This document shows positions 1 through 9,191 of a DNA stretch of 64,000 nt, piece by piece. Below the pieces are notes generated by a model that ran no database searches, was not told the origin of the DNA, and saw nothing but the letters and a program-made list of their open reading frames with translations. Each line of letters starts with the position of its first letter. Position 1 is the first letter of the stretch. Origin of the DNA: an uncultured Lachnospiraceae bacterium (lineage in GTDB: Bacteria > Bacillota > Clostridia > Lachnospirales > Lachnospiraceae); the NCBI GenBank assembly GCA_946549035.1, contig CAMNQH010000012.1, forward strand, positions 1 to 64,000, in the 5' to 3' direction. Position numbers and translations under genes: made by a program.

Positions 1-92
1 ATACCGGTTTGTTGTCACTGTCAGAAGCAGCCCGTCAGGCCAGGCTTACAGAGGAGGCATTTGAAAAAAAGAGGAAGAATTACCAATTCTGA
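1..92 (+). CDS. C-terminal tail of a truncated upstream CDS (product unknown)
   Basis: Open frame from the window start, ...TGLLSLSEAARQARLTEEAFEKKRKNYQF*, stop TGA at 90-92. Confidence 0.4.
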   Translation, partial: TGLLSLSEAARQARLTEEAFEKKRKNYQF

Positions 93-164
93 TCTTATCT
101 GATGCGGTCATTATATAGACAAATGACATGTTTTATCAGAATTTCCTGGAATTTAATTTGGTAT

Positions 165-206
165 AAAAAATCCCTTCCCGGATGGTAGAACCCGGAAAGG
201 GATTTT
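165..206 (-). terminator. Rho-independent terminator of the LTA-synthase-like gene
   Basis: AAAATCCCTTcCCGG...CCGGaAAGGGATTTT inverted repeat; T-run on the minus strand. Confidence 0.8.
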
Positions 207-239
207 CTTGCCGTTAGAGATTTTAAAGCGCCAAATGCA

Positions 240-2339
240 CTACTCCGAAGGATTTTCCTGGCCAATCTTGTAATAAGTTTCTTCATTGGAGCTGCGGAAT
301 ACGGTATTACTGGAGCCCATTTGGTTGACGACGATAGAATTGTCTCCCACCGAAAGGTGTTCCATTTTAATTTGCAGCTGGGTAGGGCTGATAAAGGTAG
401 TGGATACCTTTTCTCCATTTACGAATACACGGCTCCAGGGAGTAAAATTAGAACCAGATACAATTAAGTAGTCTCCCTGAGGAGTGAGGGAAGTAAGTAA
501 AATATCATCCACGCCCATTACCAGGTCAGAGGCCGGATATAAGTCCTGTCCGCCGTAAGCATAGTGGTCGCCATAGAGAATATCGTACTGGAGAAGTTCC
601 ATAAGCTGTTCGTATGATTCTGATTCCTGATAGTTTTCAGACTGATGGAAGCTTACCATGGTGCCTTCATGAATATTTGCCTGTTCTAATATATAAGGCA
701 GTAACTGATAGGAAGCCAGGTCTTTGGAATGGACTGGGAGACCGAAGTTGTTCCAGGTGACATATTTTGTCTGAAACAGGCTTCCGGTGGCCATATCTGA
801 TTCCGTAAGACCCATAGTAGGAAGATGGTCTCCAAAAAAGACGACCAGTGTTTTTTCATCCCGCTTTGAAAGCATGTCGAGGAGGTTTCCAATGAATTTA
901 TCTACCTCATGGAGCTGATTCATATAATATTCCCAAGCGTAGTTTTCTTCCTGTGTCTTTGCACCGCTGACAGTAATTTCCGGATTCTCCAGCACCGGCT
1001 CCGTAGGATAGCTGCCGTGGCCCTGAACGGTGATTGTATAGGTGAAATCCGGAGTATCCACCGTGGAATCCATGGCTTTTTTTACTTCGTCAATGAGACA
1101 GTCGTCGGTAGGCCATGTACCAAGGGGCGTGTATTCCTGGATATTGATCATTTCCTTGCTGGTGAAGCTGTCAAAGCCCATCTGAGAGAAAGCGTTGGCG
1201 CGGCTGTAAAAATTACCGCCGTTATTATGTACCACATGTGTGCCGTATCCAAGCTTTCCAAGATTTCCGGCTATGCTCTCACAGGTATTGGATTTTAAAA
1301 TTGTCTTATAAGGATATTCTCCAAGTCCGAAAAACTGCATCCCCATACCGGTGAGAATTTCAAATTCTGTATTTGCAGTACCGGCGCCTACTACCGGAAC
1401 CTGAAGATGGCCGGAGGTATAAGTATCATATAAAGCATGAAAATTAGGAGCAGGATCTTTATTGTATTCTAAAAAATTGAGATCATAAGGGTCAATGAAG
1501 GATTCCAGCAGGACACAGACAATGTTTGGCATATCATCCGATACGGGAGTTTCCTTTTTTTCTATGGAATCCAAAGCTTCTGATACCAATTCCGGGCTGT
1601 ATCCTTCCGGCCGGTGCATTCCACGATCCACCACGCTGGCGGAAAAGCTGTAGATAAAGCCATAATCGGAGTAACCCTGGGCAATATTTTCAAAGTAGCT
1701 TGCCAATACGTTGGTATTTACCGCCGCGTCTGTCACCATTGGGATGAAAAATATTAGCGCCCCCATGGAGAGCAGACTCACAAAGCGCCGGGGTTTTCCC
1801 TGAAATTTGGGACCCTTAAACCACAGAAGAACCAGAAGGAATACCACCAGGGAAACGCCTATAATAACAAGAAGCTCTTCCGTCTTATTGAAATAATTGC
1901 TCTGCATGGTCAAAAGATCATTGATCATTTTTAAATCGGTGTAGCTAAAAGGCGTTACGCGTTTCAGCAAAATACAGCCGTTAATGATGCCGAGAAACAG
2001 CCATAACACGCAAATTACGGTTCGCATTAGCATACGGCGCCGAAATAAATATACCAGCGTCAGAGAAGCGAATACAAGCAGAGAATTGTACAGGTACACC
2101 AGTCCCCGGTCAAAAACAAATGAAAAAGCCGCCGTAAACGAATGACGGGAAACCCATTCAATTAAAAAACAGACGCTGCAGGCTAACAGCATATGAAAAA
2201 TCAGGGAATAGCGGTTTAGAAAAGTAATTATTGTTTCCTTCTTTTCCGGTGCAATCCAATGCTTTTTTTCTCGATGTAATTTTTGCTCTTTCCGTTGACG
2301 GAAGAAATGTTTCATTTTTTCTAAAATACTATTGTACAT
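240..2339 (-). CDS. LTA synthase family sulfatase / phosphoglycerol transferase with C-terminal IPT/TIG-like domain
   Basis: Multi-TM N-terminus, then sulfatase-fold motifs (NIVCVLLESFIDP, GTANTEFEILTG, FFGDHLP). Start placed at MYNSILEK (ORF Met48), preceded by AAAGGATGATG. Confidence 0.85.
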   Translation of the reverse strand: MYNSILEKMKHFFRQRKEQKLHREKKHWIAPEKKETIITFLNRYSLIFHMLLACSVCFLIEWVSRHSFTAAFSFVFDRGLVYLYNSLLVFASLTLVYLFRRRMLMRTVICVLWLFLGIINGCILLKRVTPFSYTDLKMINDLLTMQSNYFNKTEELLVIIGVSLVVFLLVLLWFKGPKFQGKPRRFVSLLSMGALIFFIPMVTDAAVNTNVLASYFENIAQGYSDYGFIYSFSASVVDRGMHRPEGYSPELVSEALDSIEKKETPVSDDMPNIVCVLLESFIDPYDLNFLEYNKDPAPNFHALYDTYTSGHLQVPVVGAGTANTEFEILTGMGMQFFGLGEYPYKTILKSNTCESIAGNLGKLGYGTHVVHNNGGNFYSRANAFSQMGFDSFTSKEMINIQEYTPLGTWPTDDCLIDEVKKAMDSTVDTPDFTYTITVQGHGSYPTEPVLENPEITVSGAKTQEENYAWEYYMNQLHEVDKFIGNLLDMLSKRDEKTLVVFFGDHLPTMGLTESDMATGSLFQTKYVTWNNFGLPVHSKDLASYQLLPYILEQANIHEGTMVSFHQSENYQESESYEQLMELLQYDILYGDHYAYGGQDLYPASDLVMGVDDILLTSLTPQGDYLIVSGSNFTPWSRVFVNGEKVSTTFISPTQLQIKMEHLSVGDNSIVVNQMGSSNTVFRSSNEETYYKIGQENPSE

Positions 2340-2621
2340 AATATCATCATCCTTTATTATGAGTGCTATAGAAATGTGCAAGCATATGTGAATGATTGCA
2401 GCAGCCCACATTCCCTTGCAGGGTTGCCAATCACCAATCTTGTGCTTGGTGAACACAAATTGTGAATAATTTGTGAACAAAATATGAATGGATAGAACTA
2501 CTTAGGATAGAGTAGTCGAACTTTGAGAAAAAGTCAACTGTCCAGGATTAAAATTTATGTTTTCAATAGGAATTTTTAAGAAAATCTAAAAAAATTAGTG
2601 AAAATGTGTAGGGGGAAAATA

Positions 2622-3941
2622 ATGGAAAACGAACGTAAAACAGAGCAGATTCTGGAGAGGGCAAAAGCTTTGGGATGTGTGCCGGGACTAGAAGCTATCA
2701 GCTGTCTCATGGAGGAATTGGGGAATGTGCAAGAGGAGCTTGCAGTGGTTCATGTGGCTGGAACCAATGGAAAGGGTTCCACAGGAGCTATGCTGGAAGC
2801 TATTTTATGCAGGGCTGGTTTTCACGTAGGGCGCTTTAGCTCCCCGGCCGTTTTTTCCCCGGAGGAGGTCTATCAGATTGACAAAACTCCCATTGCAAAA
2901 GAAATTTTAGATGGGCTGATGGAGGAGATTGCAGCCGCCTGCAGCCGCCTGGAGTCTTTGGGGAAACCAGTTCCTACCATATTTGAAATGGAAACGGCGG
3001 CGGCTTTTGTGTGGTTTTACCGGATGAAATGTGAGATTGTGATTCTGGAAACCGGGCTGGGGGGAAGGCTGGACGCTACTAATATTATAAAGAAGCCTTT
3101 GTGCAGCGTGATTACCTCCATCAGTAAGGATCATACGGCCATTTTAGGAGATACTTTAACACAAATTGCCTGGGAGAAGGCCGGAATTATTAAAAAAGGA
3201 CGTCCCGCGGTTCTCTCATGGCAGACGCCGGAGGTGTTTGAAGTATTGCAGGAGAGGTGTAAGGCGATGCAGTGTGAGCTTTGGCAGTGCCAGGATAAGA
3301 AGGCCCGGAATCTCCGCTACGAAGAAGGCCGCCTGGTGTTTGATTGGGAAGATTTCTCAGAGATTTCCTTGTCCCTGGTGGGAGCGTATCAGCCCCAGAA
3401 TGCAGTTTGCGCCATGTTGGCTGCCCATTGCCTAAAATCTCTTGGATATAACATAAGCAAAGAGGATGTCAAAGAAGGGCTGGCCGCAGCCCGCTGGCCG
3501 GGGCGGTTTGAGGTTGTGGCCAAAGCTCCCCTGATGGTCATTGACGGAGCCCATAATGAAGATGCGGCGAAAAAATTACGGGAAACTCTGGAAATGGGTT
3601 TTACAAATCAGAAAATAATATATATAATAGGAGTGCTTGGGGATAAAGATCATGAAGGGATGCTCCGTCAATTGCTGCCTTTGGCAAAGAAGGTTTATAC
3701 CATTACGCCGGAAAATCCCAGAGCCTTATCCGCCCAGGAGCTGTGCCGGGAAGCAAGGAAGTACCATAGGGATGTTCAGGACATGGAGCGTGTTTCCCAG
3801 GCGGTTCAAGCCGCCGCTAAGGAGGCGCGCCTAGAAGAAGACGTGATGGTGCTTGCTTGCGGCTCCTTGTCCTGGCTGGGCTGTGCCAAAGAGGCTATGG
3901 TGAGGGAAACAAAAGCAGAAGAAGCTTACTGTAGCGAATAA
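2622..3941 (+). CDS. folC: Bifunctional folylpolyglutamate synthase / dihydrofolate synthase
   Basis: VAGTNGKGSTGAMLEAIL and GLGGRLDATNI motifs; first gene of a folate cluster; RBS AGGGGG before ATG 2622. Confidence 0.93.
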   Translation: MENERKTEQILERAKALGCVPGLEAISCLMEELGNVQEELAVVHVAGTNGKGSTGAMLEAILCRAGFHVGRFSSPAVFSPEEVYQIDKTPIAKEILDGLMEEIAAACSRLESLGKPVPTIFEMETAAAFVWFYRMKCEIVILETGLGGRLDATNIIKKPLCSVITSISKDHTAILGDTLTQIAWEKAGIIKKGRPAVLSWQTPEVFEVLQERCKAMQCELWQCQDKKARNLRYEEGRLVFDWEDFSEISLSLVGAYQPQNAVCAMLAAHCLKSLGYNISKEDVKEGLAAARWPGRFEVVAKAPLMVIDGAHNEDAAKKLRETLEMGFTNQKIIYIIGVLGDKDHEGMLRQLLPLAKKVYTITPENPRALSAQELCREARKYHRDVQDMERVSQAVQAAAKEARLEEDVMVLACGSLSWLGCAKEAMVRETKAEEAYCSE

Positions 3942-3992
3942 GCCGGAAAACAGTTTCTGTTTCGTAGTAAAAGAATAGGAAAGAGATGGATT

Positions 3993-4553
3993 ATGATAGA
4001 CAAAAAGAAGGTAGAGGAAGCAGTCAGACTGCTGTTAGAGGGGATTGGCGAGGATGCAGACAGGGAAGGACTTAAAGAAACCCCCCAGCGGATTGCCAGG
4101 ATGTATCAGGAGATTTTCAGCGGTTTGGAGGAATCCCCCCAGGTGCATCTGTCAAAGACATTTTCTGTGGAGGGAAGCCAGATGGTACTGGAAAAAGAGA
4201 TTTCTTTTTATTCCGTTTGTGAACATCATCTTCTGCCTTTTTACGGGAAAGCCCATGTGGCATATCTTCCCAAGGGCAAAGTGGTGGGGATTAGCAAGCT
4301 GGCCAGAACCGTGGAGGTATTTGCCAAACGGCCTCAGATCCAGGAACGCCTGACTGCCCAAATCGCCGATGCCCTGATGGAGCATCTGGCTCCGGCAGGC
4401 GTTATGGTGATGCTGGAGGCGGAGCATATGTGCATGACTATGCGGGGGGTCAAAAAGCCTGGGAGCAAGACGGTAACCCTTGCGGCACGTGGGGAATTTG
4501 AGCAGGAAACATGGCAGCGTAAGTTTTTTCAGCTATTGGGGACGGGGGAATAA
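3993..4553 (+). CDS. folE: GTP cyclohydrolase I
   Basis: [32 protein letters not shown] and [14 protein letters not shown] signatures. Confidence 0.97.
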   Translation: MIDKKKVEEAVRLLLEGIGEDADREGLKETPQRIARMYQEIFSGLEESPQVHLSKTFSVEGSQMVLEKEISFYSVCEHHLLPFYGKAHVAYLPKGKVVGISKLARTVEVFAKRPQIQERLTAQIADALMEHLAPAGVMVMLEAEHMCMTMRGVKKPGSKTVTLAARGEFEQETWQRKFFQLLGTGE

Positions 4554-4614
4554 GGCGGCCGGATCTTCCTGAACGTATTGCAGATAAGGAAAAACAAACA
4601 GCAGGAGGACGTAT

Positions 4615-5427
4615 ATGAGAATAAGAAACAGAGAGTTTGACGTAGCCAATCATACCTATATTATGGGGATTTTGAATGTAACGCCAGACTCTTTTTCTGA
4701 TGGGGGAAAGTATAATACTTGGGACAAAGCTCTGTTTCGGGCCCAGGAAATGGTCCAGGAAGGGGCGGATATTTTGGACATTGGAGGGGAATCTACCCGT
4801 CCGGGGCACATTCAGATTAGCGAGGAAGAGGAAATTAGCCGTACGGCGCCGCTGATTAGGCGGCTGAGAGAAGAATTTGATATCCCCTTGTCCATTGACA
4901 CCTATAAAACGGCAGTCGCCAGGGAGGCGCTGGCTGCCGGAGCAGATCTGGTCAATGATATTTGGGGATTGAAATATGAGCCGGGTCTGGGGGAATTGAT
5001 TGCAGAAAGCGGCGCTGCATGCTGCCTGATGCACAATCGCAGGGAGCCTGCAAAAGAAAATCTGATGGAGGAAATAAAAGCAGATCTGAGAGAAACTCTT
5101 TCACTGGCCCAAAAGGCGGGAATCTGTAAAGAACGCATTTTGCTGGATCCAGGGATTGGCTTTGGCAAGACGTATCAGCAGAACTTGGAGACGCTTTATT
5201 TTCTGGAGCAGCTTCAGGAACTGGGATATCCCCTTTTATTAGGGGCTTCCAGAAAATCAGTCGTTGGTTTGGCACTGGATCTTCCGGTACAGGAGCGGCT
5301 GGAGGGGACGCTGGTTACTACGGTATTGGGCGTTCTGAAAGGATGCGCCTTTATTCGGGTGCATGATATAAAAGAAAATGTTCGGGCAGTTCAGATGGCG
5401 CGGGCCATCTGCGACGGTTGGAGATAA
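4615..5427 (+). CDS. folP: Dihydropteroate synthase
   Basis: MGILNVTPDSFSDGG and DIGGESTRPG signatures. Confidence 0.97.
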   Translation: MRIRNREFDVANHTYIMGILNVTPDSFSDGGKYNTWDKALFRAQEMVQEGADILDIGGESTRPGHIQISEEEEISRTAPLIRRLREEFDIPLSIDTYKTAVAREALAAGADLVNDIWGLKYEPGLGELIAESGAACCLMHNRREPAKENLMEEIKADLRETLSLAQKAGICKERILLDPGIGFGKTYQQNLETLYFLEQLQELGYPLLLGASRKSVVGLALDLPVQERLEGTLVTTVLGVLKGCAFIRVHDIKENVRAVQMARAICDGWR

Positions 5428-5451
5428 AAAACAAGAGGGAGCGGAAAAGAA

Positions 5452-6345
5452 ATGGAAGATACAAGCATGGAATGGCCGGGGCAGATCATCAGCGGCAATG
5501 GAATGGCAGAGTGGCCTCAGATGGATGTCATCGGGATCCATCATTTGGAGGTATTTGGAAATCATGGAGTTTTTCCAGAGGAGACAAAACTGGGCCAGAA
5601 GTTTTTGGTGAACGCCCGGCTCTTTACCAGAACCCGGGAGGCGGGCTTTACGGATGATTTGACGAAATCCATTCATTACGGAGAAATTTGCCATACCATC
5701 ACACGTTTTCTCCGGGAACATACCTATCGCCTGATTGAAGCGGCTGCCGAACATTTGGCGGAGCATTTGTTATTGGAGACCCCTCGTCTTTGGGGCGTGG
5801 AGCTGGAGATTTTAAAGCCCTGGGCTCCTATTGGCCTGCCCTTGGAATCCGTATCTGTAAAAATCAGCCGAAGCTGGCATAAGGCTTATATTGCATTGGG
5901 TTCCAACCTGGGAGACAAACAGAGGTATCTGGATGAGGCCGTTTTAAAGCTGAAACAGCACAAAGGCATTCGTGTCTGCAAGGTTTCTGGCTTTATGGAG
6001 ACAGAGCCTTACGGAGGGGTGGAGCAGGACGTGTTTTTAAACGGATGCCTGGAGGCAGAGACCATTTTATCCCCATTGGAATTATTACAGGAGATGAATC
6101 GGATTGAGGCGGAGGCCGGACGGGAGAGAGTGATTCACTGGGGCCCCAGAACGCTGGATTTGGATTTGATTTTTTATGATCGTCTGATTACCACAGAGCC
6201 AAAGCTGCTGCTGCCCCATCCTGATATGCACAACCGGGAGTTTGTGCTGCGTCCTTTCATGGAGCTGTGCCCGTATTTGCGCCATCCAGTAACAGGTAAG
6301 ACCATAAAAGAAATGTTGGAGGAAGTGACAGGATGCCGGAATTAG
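5452..6345 (+). CDS. folK: Fused dihydroneopterin aldolase / HPPK
   Basis: N-terminal FolB-like (GIHHLEVFGNHGVFPEE), C-terminal HPPK (AYIALGSNLGDK, WGPRTLDLDLIFYD). Confidence 0.93.
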   Translation: MEDTSMEWPGQIISGNGMAEWPQMDVIGIHHLEVFGNHGVFPEETKLGQKFLVNARLFTRTREAGFTDDLTKSIHYGEICHTITRFLREHTYRLIEAAAEHLAEHLLLETPRLWGVELEILKPWAPIGLPLESVSVKISRSWHKAYIALGSNLGDKQRYLDEAVLKLKQHKGIRVCKVSGFMETEPYGGVEQDVFLNGCLEAETILSPLELLQEMNRIEAEAGRERVIHWGPRTLDLDLIFYDRLITTEPKLLLPHPDMHNREFVLRPFMELCPYLRHPVTGKTIKEMLEEVTGCRN

Positions 6346-6422
6346 CAAAAGAAACGAAACATAAGAATAAGAGAAACAAAAATAAAATAGGGGCGAGATG
6401 CTTAAGTCTGGGAGAAGCGAAA

Positions 6423-9188
6423 ATGATTCTGCCCACCTATTCCCAAATTCAAATACAGATTGACCAGTTTCGCAGCGAGCGGGAAGGTGACAATAAGAAG
6501 GAAAACATCAATCAGAAAACAAATAATATCGGAATTATCGGAGTCAGAGGGGCAGGAAAAACCTCCCTGCTGAAAACGATTCGGGAAGAGCTGATGGAAA
6601 AGAATACCCAGGGGCAGGACTTGATTTTTCCCATCATCGTACCGGAGAATATGTCAGAATCCAGTACGCTGATGGCCACCATTCTGGGCATGATGAAAAA
6701 ATATGTGGATGAAAAGGACAAAAAGGAAAAGCAGGACAGAGGTTATCCGGACTGTGAGCGGGGGAGCGGAATTGTAAAGCAATATAAAGAAGCAGTAAAA
6801 CAGTATACATTTATCCAGCGAGAATACCGGGATATCCTGATTCATGAATATACCACGGAAAACGATTATGCCGAAAGCTCTACGAAAATATTTAATTCAG
6901 ACATTGAGTTTATTACAAAGTTTCATGAACTGATTTCGACGTTGTTATCTGGTCATGAGAAGGGGATGCTCTTTCTGTTTATTGACGACATTGACTTGAG
7001 CACCCACCGCTGTACCGATGTGGTAAAAACATTGCTTTCTTATTTGTCCAATGAAAATATTGTGACCTTTATTTCCGGGGACTTGGAGACATTTGAAGAA
7101 GCTTTGACGGTGGATTTTCTACGCCAGGAGAAGGTGCTAGGGAAGGATGTTTTAGGAGAGTCCATGTTGGAGAACTCTAAGGCAGGCACGTTTTTGGACA
7201 GTAAGAAGAAGCTGGCCTATGAATACCTGAAAAAAATTCTTCCGCCGGTGTATCGTCATAATATTAAGGAATGGGCCCTGGAGGAAAAAGGAACGTATTG
7301 CATTCAGGAGGAAGAGGGAGATACAGGAAAGGATTTTGCCTGGTATCTTTCGGAAGCGTTGGAGGGCTGGGTGGATCCGGCATTTTTCCAATATTATGAG
7401 GAAGGTACGGGTATGGGGGTGCTGCCTTATACATACCATCTGTTTGACAATACCTCCCGGGGACTTAATAATGTGTACAATGTGCTGAAGGAAATCGCGT
7501 CTTTGCAAAAGAGCTGGAAGGAAGGCTTCAGGGAGGGAGAACTCAGTGAAGAAGACGTGCTGGGGAAGAAGAAGCAGTTGTTAGATACGATTATTTCCTC
7601 CAAGCATTTATATAATCAGCACCGGAGCGAGATTTTGGGTAATATGTTTTATGTGGGGGCTAGGGGCGGCCAGGTGTTTTTTGATAATGCGCTGGCGATT
7701 ATTTATGATAATTATGAAGGAAACAGAAGTCCTGTAGAGAAGTTTTCTTTGTTTTTATTGGTAGATTTTGCTGCCAGGCTTTTTTATGAGGGTGAATATG
7801 AAGCAAGAGTTGAGAATGACAAAGATTATTATGAGTTGAAAAAACTGGTGATGGAAGATTTGATCTTACATCCAGTAATTGCAGGAAAAGCTAAGCCTGT
7901 TCGGTATCAGACTTTTAAGTGGGATGAAATTGGGGAGAAGAAGGAAGTTACCATATTTGGTATTAGTACAAGTTTTTTAACAAAGGGGGAACTTGTTTTA
8001 AATTTAGCCGTTTATCGCAATATGAATATGGACACTTTAACGATATTACATCAAATACCTTTAAGGGATCTTCAAAAAATGGATGTTGAAATGGCAAAGC
8101 TGGAGCAAGAGGTGTTTTTAGCATTTTGGAGGGCGGTATCGTCTGTAGAAAGAGCCAGTAATAGAAGAGGTGTATTATTGGAAGAGTATTATCCAGTTTT
8201 TTGGCGGGAATTTGGATATATGCAGAGCCATTTGTCAAGAATACCAGAACAGAATGCTATAATGAAATTGTTTGATGAAGAGTGCGAGAGTGCAATATCT
8301 TCCATGGAAAAAGGCTTGGATAAAAAAGAGACGGGTCAGAATAAAGATGAAATTGCTATAAATAAAACTCAAAGGAATTACTTGAAACGTATCTTGCAAA
8401 ACACAGCTGCAGAATATGTAAAGCCTGTTTGGGAAGAGAATGGGAGTTTACCAGAACTTCCTTCCAAAGAAGCAGGATTTGAGGAAGCAGATAGAAAAAA
8501 AGATTTTAGTAAGATATGTAAAATAATATCTGTTGTTAGTGAGAAGGGACTTTGGTTAGAAGAAGCCGCTGGAAAAGTGGTAGATTATATGGCAAAAGAG
8601 ATGAAAAACAGGCTAGAGGAGATTAGTTCAAATTTAGTTGTTTCCTATAGTTGGAAGTTAGAAACAAAAAGAGCTGTTTCAGAATGGAACGGATATAATG
8701 ATTCCTATCACGGTGTTTCCCAGACAAAATCAGCGAATACAAAAAAGAAAATCCGGGATTTGCTAGAAGTTGATAGGATTGGACAAGTAGAGGAGAAGTT
8801 AGAAGAGGGAATTTCTTGGCCTAAATTTGTTCAAATGTTAGAAGTAGTCTCAAAACTTTCTGAAAATTATTCCGCTTGGTACGGGCAAAGAGAGGCTCAG
8901 GAACTGAAAAATGGATTGCTGGAATGTCATGCAAATCCAGTATCTTTATGTGAAGATAAGGAGTTTAAATTCTTGCTTTGCCACTATTTTAATTACAAAA
9001 CATCCGTAGGAAATGATGAGGAAATACACCAACAGGCAGAGCTAATGAAAGAAATCACAGAACAGCTGTCCAATGCACATTTAAAAGCCGACCAGGCGGT
9101 ACTAAACTCCTTCATTGACCAACTAAACGAGTCCCTAGAAGACGACGAGAAATTAGACCAAGAAGAATTCGAAAATTTATTCGGTTAG
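6423..9188 (+). CDS. rdrA: RADAR-type P-loop ATPase, RdrA-like
   Basis: Walker A GVRGAGKTS and Walker B-like LFLFIDDIDLS in a ~920-aa protein; directly upstream of an RdrB-like deaminase. Start placed at MILPTYSQ behind GGGAGAAG; the ORF opens at 6333. Confidence 0.8.
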   Translation: MILPTYSQIQIQIDQFRSEREGDNKKENINQKTNNIGIIGVRGAGKTSLLKTIREELMEKNTQGQDLIFPIIVPENMSESSTLMATILGMMKKYVDEKDKKEKQDRGYPDCERGSGIVKQYKEAVKQYTFIQREYRDILIHEYTTENDYAESSTKIFNSDIEFITKFHELISTLLSGHEKGMLFLFIDDIDLSTHRCTDVVKTLLSYLSNENIVTFISGDLETFEEALTVDFLRQEKVLGKDVLGESMLENSKAGTFLDSKKKLAYEYLKKILPPVYRHNIKEWALEEKGTYCIQEEEGDTGKDFAWYLSEALEGWVDPAFFQYYEEGTGMGVLPYTYHLFDNTSRGLNNVYNVLKEIASLQKSWKEGFREGELSEEDVLGKKKQLLDTIISSKHLYNQHRSEILGNMFYVGARGGQVFFDNALAIIYDNYEGNRSPVEKFSLFLLVDFAARLFYEGEYEARVENDKDYYELKKLVMEDLILHPVIAGKAKPVRYQTFKWDEIGEKKEVTIFGISTSFLTKGELVLNLAVYRNMNMDTLTILHQIPLRDLQKMDVEMAKLEQEVFLAFWRAVSSVERASNRRGVLLEEYYPVFWREFGYMQSHLSRIPEQNAIMKLFDEECESAISSMEKGLDKKETGQNKDEIAINKTQRNYLKRILQNTAAEYVKPVWEENGSLPELPSKEAGFEEADRKKDFSKICKIISVVSEKGLWLEEAAGKVVDYMAKEMKNRLEEISSNLVVSYSWKLETKRAVSEWNGYNDSYHGVSQTKSANTKKKIRDLLEVDRIGQVEEKLEEGISWPKFVQMLEVVSKLSENYSAWYGQREAQELKNGLLECHANPVSLCEDKEFKFLLCHYFNYKTSVGNDEEIHQQAELMKEITEQLSNAHLKADQAVLNSFIDQLNESLEDDEKLDQEEFENLFG

Positions 9189-9191
9189 GGC

